Notes: a model not told the origin generated them from the letters alone. Positions 9,401 through 20,612 are shown, counted from the stretch's first letter. The stretch: DNA of 64,000 bases from Chrysogorgia sp. JL179-B06 (GCA_035772405.1 JAYKKM010000382.1:55001-119000), one strand, 5' to 3'. Program-made: numbers and translations.

Positions 9401-12103
9401 ATGTAATTCTCCCATTTGACATAGCGTGATAGTGTTGTTATTTCTCTGCTGTCGAGGTTCAATATGGTGTATCCAGTCAGGCGTGATGGTGTTAATTACG
9501 TTTATGTTTAGGTTAAGCATATCAGCTACACCTTGCACTGCCAAGTTGTCTGCCCATTCACCGTTTCTCAGTCGATTAACGTACAACTCGAACTCTTGGA
9601 GCTGTTGCTGTTCTAGAGCATTCATGTGAAGTGATGGGGCAGCGTCTGTATTCGGAGTATTGTGAAGCTCAAGGAATCCCATATTGTCATGCTTCTGCTC
9701 TGTCGTCTCAAAAAACTGAATAATTCCGCTCGAATTTCTGGTCCGCTAATGACCTGTATCCCACCTGCCCGAAGGCAGAACGATACGGCATGAAATAAAC
9801 AATTCCCATCTCCAGGCACATCCTTAATCTTTAGATTCTGTCTCTTGGCTTATAAATATTCCAACAACTGATAATCATTTCCGATTGGTCTAATCTCGTT
9901 ATGCCTTATTATTTGTAGTCCACCAAAAGGGCATATCATGGCGGGAATATTCATATCAGGGCATATTCATATCATATCAGGGCATATTGTTGGTCGTCCA
10001 CCAAAAGGGCATATCATGGCGGGAATATTCATATCAGGGCATATTCATATCATATCAGGGCATATTATTGGTAGTCCACCAAAAGGGCATATCATGGCGG
10101 GAATATTCATATCACGGCATATTCATATCATATCAGGGCATATTATTGGTAGTTCACCAAAAGGGCATATCATATAATAATAATAATAATATATAGTACC
10201 CAGAATGCCTTTACATCCTTTGTAGATACACTAATAAAATAATAAATAAATAATGATATCTAAAAGCTAATTACAAAAAGATTAAAATTATATAAATTGC
10301 CTATATAATATCTAAATGTCTTTAGTAAAACGCTAATTTAAATAAATGTGTCTTCAGCTTACATTTAAACACTTGAACAGATTCACTCATTCTTATTTCC
10401 ATAGGTAGTCCATTCCATAATTTCGGCGCAAAAACGGAAAACGTTCTGGCGCCATAGGACTTGAGAATAAGGTTGCTGAACTTTAACCAAAGTTTCATTT
10501 CGATCATAGCATTTGCGACAGATTATTTCTGTCAAAACAATGTTTTGTCAAGTTCTACGCCGAGTAAAAGTTCTAAACTTAAACAAGCTTATTTCGGCCG
10601 ATGGAACAAATAGCTTCCTTCGCGGCTTCACAATTGATGTACAGCACAGAACACAGATCTTATTTTTGGAACTTGGCGAAATATGTAAGCGAGAATGAAC
10701 TTTAATTGTGTGTGAAAACACTGACAGTGAAATTGATATCAAGTGTCGGGTTACGTCACCGCAAATTTGTCAATCATCTTTTGCGCCAGAATATATAATA
10801 TGATTCAAATTGCTGTCTGCCTCTCCCCCCCCCCCATTTTCTCTTCAGCAGATTTTCTCTCCCGCTGGGTTTTCTTTCGCCCGCCGCATTGTTGTTGAAA
10901 CAAAAAACATAAACCCGTCTCGAAACAAACCAGTCTCAAATAAACCCGTCTCGAAACAAACCCGTCTCGATTGAACACGACACTTGGAATGCAGCACCAG
11001 GAGGTCAGTCTTGTCGCTGTTAAACTGGAGATTATTTTATAGCATCCATAAAGCGACCATGCTATATAGTTTTACTATAGCCGACAGAGAATATTTCTCT
11101 TGTCATTAATATGCCAAAATGAATCAGTGGTCGAAGGTTTTCGTGTTCTTTAGCATACAAATTGCCATGCCTCCTTGACACAAACTACAGAGAGAAGATG
11201 GTCTCTCCAAGATGGCCAGAACAAAATGTTTCGGCTTCATTTTTGGCAGCAGGTTGCTCGATCCAGTCTCTAACGCATATCAGTGGATTATACTAAACAA
11301 TATGAATATTAATTAAGAAATAAAAAACGTGTCGCGTCATGATATTATATCGTTATAATGGCACGATAAAAGCGTGTAACAGACGAGATGATAGCCGAGT
11401 GTGTTGCTAGCTTCTCGAGCTTTTTTTATTTCATAAAATAATATCATATCATCAGCAAGGTAAATAAGATTAACCAGTTAAAAACACGTTGCTATTTGGC
11501 GTTGCTAGGTACCTTCTCAACAACAAGTTGGCGAATTTCTGCGAATAAAATGCAGTTAAACTTGCAGGTAAAACATTTCTTGATGTCGACACGTTGATTT
11601 AACTTGTATCCAGGTATTTCCAGACGCCTTTTTGTAATTAAAACGACGTGAAGTTCGTCAAAAACGAGAAAATATAGTCGGAAGATGGCGACAACTTATG
11701 CTTTACTGAATTATAAAGCGGCTCAGTAGCCAATCAGAGCGCGTGTAGTCAAGCATTTACTTCCAGTTATTTTATAATATATAATATTAATAATTGAGGA
11801 AGAAAAAAACAAACGAAATCACTTCTTATTAGTAGTTGTAAATCGGATACAGCATTATCTTGATTGTTTCTGATCTCTTTCTTTTTTATTTTATAAGGAC
11901 TGGCAAATTTGTCTTTTGCCTTTGGACAAGACGCCGGCGGTACAGCTATGGGCTTATTTTTCAGTTTAATTGGAGCAAAAACAACTCTGTTTTATAACTC
12001 TATTGCTACCACTGTCATACTTGCATTATTTACTGCATATTTGATGACAAGAAAAGTTGACGAGTACGAGCATGTTGACGATATTGACTGGGAAAGTGAG
12101 TAA
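6434..12103 (+). CDS. MFSD6-like major facilitator superfamily transporter (two exons)
   Basis: Exon 1 (6,434-7,697) joins exon 2 (11,898-12,103) through a GT-AG intron that splits a glycine codon after base one. The product is 489 residues. An in-frame TGA at 6,416 fixes the start. The N-terminal half has a first membrane helix, then the MFS signature GVLADRYRARK (about residues 62-72). A hydrophilic loop at about 100-165 follows, with six N-glycosylation sequons, then further helices. Exon 2 adds the last helices and an acidic tail. The loop after helix 3 and the 'LYLKQLGF' segment match the MFS_1-like/MFSD6 family, so it is an integral membrane protein, substrate unknown. It is shorter than vertebrate MFSD6. 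A decayed paralogue lies at 26,757-28,031. Confidence 0.85.
8440..8910 (+). repeat. Long dispersed repeat, copy 1
   Basis: The segment from aaatgtaattcaaaatattt to acattttggagccccattt recurs as a diverged reverse complement at about 29,070-29,620. Shared landmarks are 'gtttgcaaatggtgtgcttgtgagtcagtctgg' and 'gaacaatcgatacaaactta' with small indels between. No coding potential is seen. The inverted placement parallels the two MFSD6-like loci but with the opposite relative orientation. Confidence 0.65.
9149..9819 (-). pseudogene. OTU-type cysteine protease ORF, frameshifted
   Basis: Minus-strand reading starts in 'PGDGNCLFHA', the Asp-Gly-Asn-Cys nucleophile motif of OTU deubiquitinases (9,622-9,819). 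It shifts frame around 9,690 and continues in the 177-codon frame (9,149-9,682), where 'GELHYIAL' supplies the conserved C-terminal histidine. An acidic, charged helix follows the domain. The family cleaves ubiquitin chains. This copy cannot make one product without a frame change. It lies antisense in the MFSD6-like intron. OTU domains also occur inside transposons, so an element origin is plausible but unproven. Confidence 0.65.
9920..10190 (+). repeat. 78-bp tandem repeat, about 3.4 copies
   Basis: Units begin with ccaccaaaagggcatatcat at 9,920, 9,998 and 10,076, with a partial unit at 10,154. Spacing is exactly 78 bp and units differ by a few substitutions. Because 78 is a multiple of three, two overlapping ORFs stay open. 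They are repeat artefacts. Confidence 0.9.
10170..10510 (-). mobile_element. 5'-truncated LINE tail (CR1/L2-type)
   Basis: The minus-strand ORF at 10,322-10,507 ends a reverse-transcriptase protein with the common motif 'SYGARTFSVFAPKLWNGLP' and a 'FKCKLKTHLFK' terminus. A 3' UTR of about 130 bp follows, including 'ggatgtaaaggcattctggg', and ends in (TTA)n. This is the standard 3' end of CR1/L2-like non-LTR elements. The rest of the element is missing, as expected for 5' truncation. Confidence 0.8.
11898..12103 (+). CDS. MFSD6-like gene, terminal exon
   Basis: The acceptor TTTTATAAG leads into an exon opening with GLANLSFAFGQDAGG, which completes the split glycine from exon 1. It encodes the last two hydrophobic helices and an Asp/Glu-rich cytosolic-type tail, then TAA. 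No equivalent exon was found after the decayed paralogue. Confidence 0.85.
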
Positions 12104-12517
12104 TCAATGTTTTATCGTCTTTAATAATGCTGAACAACAGAGGTTCTTAGAAGAGCAGAAAAACCGTACTTTTTAAAGTGCCAATCCTGGACAGTTTTTT
12201 TTTGGATAGAAGACATAAAATAGTTGATCAGTATGGGTACTAATGTGAAAAAAGTGTAAATAAGGATTTACACTACCAAGTTGTATTTGAAAAAGTGTGT
12301 AAATTTTATGTAGTAAATACTAGATCAGGGCATAATAAGTGAATAATAAGTTCTAAACACCGCATTAATTCATACCTTTTAACTTTTAACTTTTTACTTT
12401 TAACTTTAATTTTTTTTAATAAAATTTCACTCCGAATGTACTCTGCATTTTTGTCAACAAATTTCAATATAATTTCCAATTATAACTTGTTAGAATATGT
12501 GCTCTGATATTCTTTAA
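12104..12517 (+). other. 3' flank of the MFSD6-like gene
   Basis: A+T-rich, non-coding. It has short (TTTTAAC)n stretches at about 12,378-12,410 and an AATAAA at 12,418-12,423 that could serve as a polyadenylation signal. It ends at the TTAA that bounds the giant palindromic element. Confidence 0.4.
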
Positions 12518-13629
12518 CTCTTTCCTGTCCGACACAGTCAAAAGGGGTCATAGAAGACCCCGAAGTCGTCAATCGAAAAACACGGCACACGGTAACGCAA
12601 GATTAAAAATTGAAATTCGACAAGCGCCAGGCACATGAGATCCACTCACACGCCAAGTTTGATTTGATTTCATAAACAACTTTGCAATTGGTGGCGTTTT
12701 GAATTTTCATGATGCTACACGGGCGCCCAAGATGGCGTTTTCTAGCAAAATGGAGGTTTTTCAACCTGATTTATGAAAATTAATGCTAATTTATATTAAC
12801 TTAAAATGTCTTGTTCGGGAAATTCAAAAGCGCAAGTAAAAGCCGGTTTATCGGGCTTTCAGAAAATGTATAAGCAGATACCCCCCCCCCCCCCCCATCC
12901 AGGGACCAAAGGATGCCGCCTCATTAGTATTTCAATAGAACAATAGGCAGAACAAAGAGCGTTGCGTACAAAAAGTAATTAGTATTGTTAGTGTGACGAA
13001 CGCGTGGCGAACGCAGAGCATGCCGCTTTATTAAACAGAGATTTATACGATTGCCTCGTTGAAACACCGGTTAGATATTCGATAGATCTACACAAATAAG
13101 AACCCGCTTTACGAAGGTTATGGAGGCTAGTATATTTAAAAAATCACGGAGTCGAACGAATCATAACGGCTTTTACGAATGTACCGGACTTTACGGCTTT
13201 ACGATTTTACTTTTCTTTAGATTATCAAACCATTCGAGAAGCCGTACGATGAACGAATTCAAACGTATTGATTTGCCTAAGCGAAATCAAACTTTACTAT
13301 GCATCTATAGACATTGGTATATATTATAATAGCTATTAGATTATTCAAGAGATTGACTTGTCAAACGATGCGAAGGCTGAATGCGCGTGGGTCGTTAAGA
13401 GTCATTAGTGGTGCAACTGACAAATATTTGCATGACTTGGGAATAATTATTTACTTGAGGTATACATTAGGATTTTATGGGTAAACATTAGTGAATATGG
13501 GATAATGAGGGTCATAAACAGGATAGAGTAAGCGGGCAAATTCAAACGGAAAATTGGTGTTGCCATAGTAAAAATACGTTGCGTCGAAAGAAAGTGATTA
13601 TAGCGAAAGGGTAACCATATTCAACTCAA

Positions 13630-13775
13630 CTGAATAGTTTAGTTCTCTACATAGAATTTATATGAATTAAGTTTACGAGGGCCATGGTCCTTTGGCCTAT
13701 CTCTAAGATACGCCCTTCAAAATTGGCCCCGGGGGCCTTTTTGGGGGCCCTGTGGCCCTTTTGACAAATACGTCT
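13630..13775 (+). repeat. GGCCC-rich sub-unit, outer copy
   Basis: It starts at 'caactgaatagtttagtt' and runs through a segment rich in gggcc and ggccc. A diverged reverse-complement copy lies in the same arm at about 17,060-17,225. Mirror copies lie at about 18,140-18,290 and 21,690-21,850. Four copies in alternating orientation show that each arm already contained an inverted pair before the large palindrome formed. Confidence 0.7.
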
Positions 13776-14820
13776 TGATGTGCCCGGTCGCCCCTTACCC
13801 CTAAATCATTCCATACCCTCACCTGATCCCTCATTTTATCGAACCTATTTGTTATAAATAACCCGTATAACCCGTTTGTTATAAACTATGCATTTTGTTA
13901 CGCCGAGTAATCATTTCGGGAGAATTATCACATATCTGGCCTTCGTTTATTGATTAAGCAATTCCTATGTCCATGAAATACTTCAGGAAGCAGTGTGAAG
14001 AACTGTTAAGTATTTAAAACATATGGAAGGCAATGCTTTCAAAGCGTTGCTAAGCCAACTTATCCTGCGGCTGATATTTGCATATTTCGCCTTCGAGCAC
14101 GCGTGTGGGAGGGTGATTAAAAGATCATTAAGGATTGAAACAAAGAAGCGGCTATTTGCGATATTCGCCTTTTGCGTATAGGATTTCAGGAAATTTCTAG
14201 CGGGGAATTCAAAATAGGGCTTTTTGGCAATGTTTAAAGACAGATATCTCGGACACGAATGGACAAAATCGAAAACCGTAAAAGAACTTATCAGCTATTT
14301 TTGAGTCCTCTATACAGATTCTACATGAACCAAAACCAATTCGTCTATTTACGATAATATCTGTGAGCAATGATCGCTTAGATTCGGTTACTAGAACGAC
14401 CACATGAACAACGAAGCGAGTGTATTTAAACCATTGAATCAAACGAGTCAAAACGGTATCAGTGTTTGCCGTGAAAAAAGTGTAACATTCGCAAAACGCT
14501 CGTTAATCAACCAACATTATTTCAAAATATGTAAATATTTAGTATATTTATACGCGCACGTGGAGAAGAGCGTTCATGCAGATGAATACATAATAAACTT
14601 TCAATCCTGGACCAGTAAATTCGATATTGTGACCGATAGTCACAACGTATTTCCAAAAGGCAAATGACGTTATTCGGGATTTCGAAATAACAATCGCAAC
14701 AACGTATGCTGCGAAGTATACTTGTGGACTATATATATGTGGACTGACAAAATACATTTGTCGACTGAAACTATTAAGCATTTCTGCATTTGCTATAGAA
14801 AATTCGTAAAGTCACTTACT

Positions 14821-14998
14821 TAGTATGAACTGAGTGATTATTTCATTTTACGTGGCTCTCTGACGAAGGACCTTCGCCACTCGAAAGTTACAAGTTATTT
14901 CGGCAGTGCATAAACCTTTTCTGATATTTGATTTGTATTTCTACACTGCCTACACAGCACAACACGTATTATCACTTATTTAAAAGCATCTATGACTA
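14821..14998 (+). repeat. 178-bp block in non-mirrored orientation, left copy
   Basis: It starts TAGTATGAACTG and ends CTATGACTA. The same 178 bp stands in the right arm at 20,435-20,612 on the same strand, although everything around it is mirrored. It contains 'tctgacgaaggaccttcgcc' and 'cactcgaaagttac', wording often seen in the terminal repeats of Penelope-like elements. One of the two copies must have inverted after the palindrome arose. Confidence 0.85.
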
Positions 14999-15390
14999 TT
15001 TCACTTTACAGGAGGGGCGCTCGAAACGTTAGAATTTCATAGACTTGATCCAAATCTGCCTCTTGAAACACCAAGCTAGTTTTAGTGGAGGAATTGTGAC
15101 ACTAAAACGAGATAGCCATAATACGGCCAAAATTATTAGGGTTCATCTCTTAGCGGTGAAAAACACAGGTTCAATCGAATGCTGAATAGCGTGAAGGGAG
15201 CGTGATGACCGTATAAACTCCCTCCTACGAACGGGCCAAAAGGCCTTATCGGGCCAAAGAAGGCCAGATAGGGCCTAAACGGGCCTAATACACAGACAGA
15301 GCGCCGTCTAAGTATACGATGGGGGTCCCAAAGGTACACGAGACTAGGGTTAGGGATCGTAAAGGTGAAAGAGGCTTACTTCCGTCCCTC

Positions 15391-15744
15391 AGAAACACCA
15401 AATACACCCCCGAAACACCCCAAGCGCCCCATCTCCTTACGAACACCCCGAATGCACCCCCCAAATACCCCGGAAACACCAAATGCACCCCAAACACCCC
15501 AAGCGCCCCATCTCCTTACGAACACCCCGAATGCACCTCCAATTACCCCGGAAACACCAAATACACCCCCGAAACACCCCAAGCGCCCCATCTCCTTACG
15601 AAGACCCCGAATGCACCCCCAAATACCCCGGAAACACCAAATGCACCCCCAAACACCCCAAGCGCCCAATCTCCTTACGAACACCCCGAATGCACCCCCA
15701 AATACCCCGGAAACACCAAATGCACCCCCAAACACCCCAAGCAA
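15391..15744 (+). repeat. About 79-bp tandem array, left arm (four units)
   Basis: C-rich units share 'ccccatctccttacgaacac', counted at about 15,430, 15,510, 15,590 and 15,672. Long ORFs exist in several frames because the repeat has few stop codons. They are not genes. The mirror array at 19,609-20,042 has five units. Confidence 0.85.
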
Positions 15745-16649
15745 TTGGTAAATTCAGTTCGTTTATCGGTATGAAGTTTCTCGGGACGTCTGCCTTTCTT
15801 ACATACAGTATCTTCTTAAAGGCTTTAATCAGATTTTCTCCGGATATATTCAAAATAAATGTGAGTTGTGACACTAACGACCTCTTAATGACCGTTTCTT
15901 TGTCTGTAACATGTGCTCTTAGTCAAAATTATTCAAATGTATCAGTCTTAGCAAACTAACAAAATGCATGACAACATTAGTGAAGTCAGCCACATAAACC
16001 AAACCGATATATAGTTAACCGTGTTAAACATTTGTTTTGATTGCATCTACCGTAGATAAGCAATTTTGATAAAGTTCTATTTCGCTTACAGGCAAATCAA
16101 TACGTTTGAAATCGTTTGTCGTTCTTCGAATAGCTTGCCGAAGCCTATCTCTTTATCCAAGGAATCGCTTACTTTATACACTAGCGGCATGATGAACTTT
16201 GTAAAGTTCTTCTAGGTAATCACCACAATAGCTATTATAATATTCATATGTTAAATAATTATTACGCCTGTATCTAGATAAGTCAATCCATCTAAAATCG
16301 GTGATCGTTCTTCTTACAATTTCTTTGATCGTTTCTTCGTTACATGATTCGCTTATATACTTTAAGAATTAAAGGTAAATAGGCAATAATACGGTCAAAG
16401 TTATTGACATTCATCTCTTGCTAAATCATATTCAGATTATTCGGCAGAATTGATCTTTTAAGTTATCGTACAGTCCACGCTGTTTCGTAACATGGTTTGG
16501 GTTCATATCTTCGTAGATTTGTTGAAGTACTAAAGGATATTTGAACGTAAAAGGCTATCGTATAAACATCTGTTGGTTAAGACACGCGCTAGTATGACAG
16601 CAAAGTTAAAAGTTTAGTTTAGTTTAGTTTATTAGATTTTTCACTCTTA

Positions 16650-16735
16650 GGTGAACGGAATACCCCAACAGGCTAGAAGCCCAATTATAGGGGTTCCGAG
16701 GGCCTACGATTTAAGGTCGTTATCCGAGAAGATTG
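16650..16735 (-). repeat. SINE-like fragment in the left arm
   Basis: About 85 bp ('gtgaacggaataccccaaca' through 'gttatccgagaag') matches the 3' half of the SINE-like repeat at 55,825-56,065. It is mirrored at about 18,620-18,710, and a diverged copy sits at about 40,285-40,378. Confidence 0.7.
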
Positions 16736-16737
16736 TA

Positions 16738-16957
16738 GTTAAAGTAAAGTTACAGCGAAGTTAAAAGTTACAGCAAAGTTAAAAGTTAAAGTAAAGTTAA
16801 AGTAAAGTTAAATTTAAAAATTAAAGTTAAATTTAAAAATTAAAGTAAAGTTAAAAGTTAAAGTAAAGTAAAAAGTTAAAGCAAAGTTAAATGTTAAAGT
16901 AAAGTTAAAAGTTAAAAGTTAATGTAAAGTTAAAAGTAAAATTAAAAGTTAAAGGCA
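16738..16957 (+). repeat. (AAAGTTAAAAGTT)n low-complexity array, left arm
   Basis: Irregular repeats of aaagtta and aaaagttaaag run with almost no C. The mirror array is at about 18,395-18,612, and similar short runs lie at 17,228-17,290 and 18,075-18,140. Confidence 0.8.
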
Positions 16958-17299
16958 GGGTCGATCATCACTTGAGCGTTCGCTAACAGTTTCTTGACAA
17001 ACGTTTTTCATGTTTTGTGCAATGAAAAATTTGATCCTGTGTCAGGGGTGAGCGGAGATAGTAGGTATATTTCTCAAACGGGCCACAGGGCCACGAAAAA
17101 TGCCCCCAGGGCCATTTTGAAGGATTTATCCCCAGAGAAAGGGCCACGAAAAGGCCCTCCGTGCAATTTTGTAAACTTATCAATATAAATGTTATGCAGT
17201 GAACTAAACTATTCAGTTGACATCATTAAAGTAAAGTTAAAAGTTTAAGTAAAAAGTTAAAGTAAATTTAAAGTTAAAGTTAAAAGTTTAAACTGCTAC

Positions 17300-17690
17300 G
17301 ACTGCTACCTCTAGAGGACTGCTACCTCTGTCCTACTGGAACGAGTACCTGGACTTAGTATACCTTTTTAAAGCATTAGTTGGTTCATGTGACTCTTACA
17401 TTTCTATTAATTCCTCCAGCCGTGCAACAAGACGTACAAACCGATCAAATCAATTTGTTTTAAATATCCCTAAAGTGAATAGCGTAACTTTTCAGAACAG
17501 TTTCTACTGTAGAACCCCTTGGATATTCAACACTCTACCATCACATCTGCGAGACGTTAACCTTTCTATTGGACAATTCAAATCTGAACTGCTAAAACAC
17601 AATCAAATTCCGCAAACCTTTAAAACCGTATGTGTAAAATGTCACCTGTGTCGTCCCCTATCTAGTCTTCTTGTTAAAATGTGCTGTTAG
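17300..17690 (+). pseudogene. LINE reverse-transcriptase C-terminal remnant at the palindrome centre
   Basis: Plus-strand translation gives 'WNEYLDLVYLFKALV', an 'SSSRATRRTNRSNQF' segment and 'WIFNTLPSHLRDVN', the familiar C-terminal pattern of non-LTR retrotransposon RT proteins. A short 3' tail follows ('gcgataagctctgtggggta'). Most of this ORF is mirrored at 17,755-18,065. Its last 25 or so codons and the tail fall in the unique spacer, so the palindrome axis lies inside a LINE 3' end. Confidence 0.7.
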
Positions 17691-17753
17691 TTTTTTTTAT
17701 CTTAGGGACCCCGTAATGGAGCGATAAGCTCTGTGGGGTATCCCTGCTACTCA
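17615..17753. other. Spacer of the giant palindrome
   Basis: About 139 bp is not mirrored. It holds the last codons of the LINE ORF, a T-run and the 'ggaccccgtaatggagcgat' 3' UTR segment. The arms meet it at 'ttccgca' on the left and 'tgcggaa' on the right. Confidence 0.75.
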
Positions 17754-17754
17754 T

Positions 17755-18065
17755 GCGGAATTTGGTTGTGTTTTAGCAGTTCAGATTTGAATTGTCCAAT
17801 AGAAAGGTTAACGTCTCGCAGATGTGATGGTAGAGAGTTGAATATCCAAGGGGTTCTACAGTAGAAACTGTTCTGAAAAGTTACGCTATTCACTTTAGGG
17901 ATATTTAAAACAAATTGATTTGATCGGTTTGTACGTCTTGTTGCACGGCTGGAGGAATTAATAGAAATGTAAGAGTCACATGAACCAACTAATGCTTTAA
18001 AAAGGTATACTAAGTCCAGGTACTCGTTCCAGTAGGACAGAGGTAGCAGTCCTCTAGAGGTAGCA
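17755..18065 (-). pseudogene. Mirror copy of the LINE remnant
   Basis: This is the reverse complement of about 17,300-17,613 with a substitution in 'caaccaaattcc' near the junction. It reads as the same RT C-terminal ORF on the minus strand, cut off at the spacer. Confidence 0.75.
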
Positions 18066-19608
18066 GTCGTAGCAGTTTAAACTTTTAACTTTAACTTTAA
18101 ATTTACTTTAACTTTTTACTTAAACTTTTAACTTTACTTTAATGATGTCAACTGAATAGTTTAGTTCACTGCATAACATTTATATTGATAAGTTTACAAA
18201 ATTGCACGGAGGGCCTTTTCGTGGCCCTTTCTCTGGGGATAAATCCTTAAAAATTGCCCTGGGGCCTGTGGCCCGTTTGAGAAATATACCTACTATCTCC
18301 GCTCACCCCTGACACAGGATCAAATTTTTCATTGCACAAAACATGAAAAACGTTTGTCAAGAAACTGTTAGCGAACGCTCAAGTGATGATCGACCCTGCC
18401 TTTAACTTTTAATTTTACTTTTAACTTTACATTAACTTTTAACTTTTAACTTTACTTTAACATTTAACTTTGCTTTAACTTTTTACTTTACTTTAACTTT
18501 TAACTTTACTTTAATTTTTAAATTTAACTTTAATTTTTAAATTTAACTTTACTTTAACTTTACTTTAACTTTTAACTTTGCTGTAACTTTTAACTTCGCT
18601 GTAACTTTACTTTAACTACAATCTTCTCGGATAACGACCTTAAATCGTAGGCCCTCGGAACCCCTATAATTGGGCTTCTAGCCTGTTGGGGTATTCCGTT
18701 CACCTAAGAGTGAAAAATCTAATAAACTAAACTAAACTAAACTTTTAACTTTGCTGTCATACTAGCGCGTGTCTTAACCAACAGATGTTTATACGATAGC
18801 CTTTTACGTTCAAATATCCTTTAGTACTTCAACAAATCTACGAAGATATGAACCCAAACCATGTTACGAAACAGCGTGGACTGTACGATAACTTAAAAGA
18901 TCAATTCTGCCGAATAATCTGAATATGATTTAGCAAGAGATGAATGTCAATAACTTTGACCGTATTATTGCCTATTTTACCTTTAATTCTTAAAGTATAT
19001 AAGCGAATCATGTAACGAAGAAACGATCAAAGAAATTGTAAGAAGAACGATCACCGATTTTAGATGGATTGACTTATCTAGATACAGGCGTAATAATTAT
19101 TTAACATATGAATATTATAATAGCTATTGTGGTGATTACCTAGAAGAACTTTACAAAGTTCATCATGCCTCTAGTGTATAAAGTAAGCGATTCCTTGGAT
19201 AAAGAGATAGGCTTCGGCAAGCTATTCGAAGAACGACAAACGATTTCAAACGTATTGATTTGCCTGTAAGCGAAATAAAACTTTATCAAAATTGCTTATC
19301 TACGGTAGATGCAATCAAAACAAATGTTTAACACGGTTAACTATATATCGGTTTGGTTTATGTGGCTGACTTCACTAATGTTGTCATGCATTTTGTTAGT
19401 TTGCTAAGACTGATACATTTGAATAATTTTGACTAAGAGCACATGTTACAGACAAAGAAACGGTCATTAAGAGGTCGTAGTGTCACAACTCACATTTATT
19501 TTGAATATATCCGGAGAAAATCTGATTAAAGCCTTTAAGAAGATACTGTATGTAAGAAAGGCAGACGTCCCGAGAAACTTCATACCGATAAAGGAACTGA
19601 ATTTACCA

Positions 19609-20042
19609 ATTGCTTGGGGTGTTTGGGGGTGCATTTGGTGTTTCCGGGGTATTTGGGGGTGCATTCGGGGTGTTCGTAAGGAGATGGGGCGCTTGGGGTG
19701 TTTGGGGGTGCATTTGGTGTTTCCGGGGTATTTGGGGGTGCATTCGGGGTCTTCGTAAGGAGATGGGGCGCTTGGGGTGTTTCGGGGGTGTATTTGGTGT
19801 TTCCGGGGTAATTGGGGGTGCATTCGGGGTGTTCGTAAGGAGATGGGGCGCTTGGGGTGTTTGGGGTGCATTTGGTGTTTCCGGGGTATTTGGGGGTGCA
19901 TTCGGGGTGTTCGTAAGGAGATGGGGCGCTTGGGGTGTTTCGGGGGGTGTATTTGGTGTTTCCGGGGCATTTGGGGGTGCATTCGGGGTGTTCGTAAGGA
20001 GATGGGGCGCTTGGGGTGTTTGGGAGTGCATTTGGTGTTTCT
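19609..20042 (-). repeat. About 79-bp tandem array, right arm (five units)
   Basis: The units are marked by 'gttcgtaaggagatggggcg', with 'cttcgtaaggag' in one. They occur at about 19,672, 19,755, 19,833, 19,905 and 19,990. It is the mirror of 15,391-15,744 with one unit more. Open frames across it are repeat artefacts. Confidence 0.85.
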
Positions 20043-20434
20043 GAGGGACGGAAGTAAGCCTCTTTCACCTTTACGATCCCTAACCCTAGTCTCGTGTACC
20101 TTTGGGACCGCCATCGTATACTTAGACGGCGCTCTGTCTGTGTATTAGGCCCGTTTAGACCCTATCTGGCCTTCTTTGGCCCGATAAGGCCTTTTGGCCC
20201 GTTCGTAGGAGGGAGTTTATACGGTCATCACGCTCCCTTCACGCTATTCAGCGTTCGATTGAACCTGTGTTTTTCACCGCTAAGAGATGAACCCTAATAA
20301 TTTTGGCCGTATTATGGCTATCTCGTTTTAGTGTCACAATTCCTCCACTAAAACTAGCTTGGTGTTTCAAGAGGCAGATTTGGATCAAGTCTATGAAATT
20401 CTAACGTTTCGAGCGCCCCTCCTGTAAAGTGAAA

Positions 20435-20612
20435 TAGTATGAACTGAGTGATTATTTCATTTTACGTGGCTCTCTGACGAAGGACCTTCGCCACTCGAAA
20501 GTTACAAGTTATTTCGGCAGTGCATAAACCTTTTCTGATATTTGATTTGTATTTCTACACTGCCTACACAGCACAACACGTATTATCACTTATTTAAAAG
20601 CATCTATGACTA
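20435..20612 (+). repeat. 178-bp flipped block, right copy
   Basis: It has the same strand and same boundaries (TAGT through ACTA) as 14,821-14,998. Outer flanks are mirrored exactly: 'agtaagtgac' on the right here against 'gtcacttact' on the left there. Confidence 0.85.

Larger units (their letters stand above)
7698..11897 (+). other. Intron of the MFSD6-like gene
   Basis: The donor is GTAAGG and the acceptor is TTTTATAAG. The intron holds an OTU-protease remnant, a 78-bp tandem array, a LINE tail and a long repeat shared in inverted orientation with about 29,070-29,620. The parts at about 7,700-8,440 and 10,510-11,890 show nothing beyond short degenerate repeats such as the cccgtctcgaaacaaac copies near 10,915-10,970. 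Confidence 0.8.
12893..17614 (+). repeat. Left arm of the giant palindrome
   Basis: This is near-identical to the reverse complement of 17,754-22,575. Mirror positions sum to 35,468 at the outer end, 35,433 near 14,820 and 35,368 at the centre, which tracks small indels. Scattered substitutions exist, for example in 'aaattcgatattgtgacc' at about 14,615. The arm lacks about 31 bp present near 21,545-21,575. ORFs in it are mirrored in the other arm and match no family, apart from the LINE tail at the inner end. Confidence 0.9.

Noticed and set aside
9920..10190. CRISPR-like array
   Set aside because: It is a contiguous 78-bp tandem repeat without unique spacers, in an animal intron.
14209..14667. 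ORFs of 80-87 codons preserved in both palindrome arms
   Set aside because: Preservation simply reflects the near-identity of the arms. No domain is recognisable and the two ORFs overlap on opposite strands.
15319..15959. Overlapping Pro-, Asn- and Thr-rich ORFs of 120-158 codons, with mirror ORFs at 19,467-20,148
   Set aside because: They arise from the C-rich 79-bp tandem array, open in several frames on both strands, and show no flanking gene structure.
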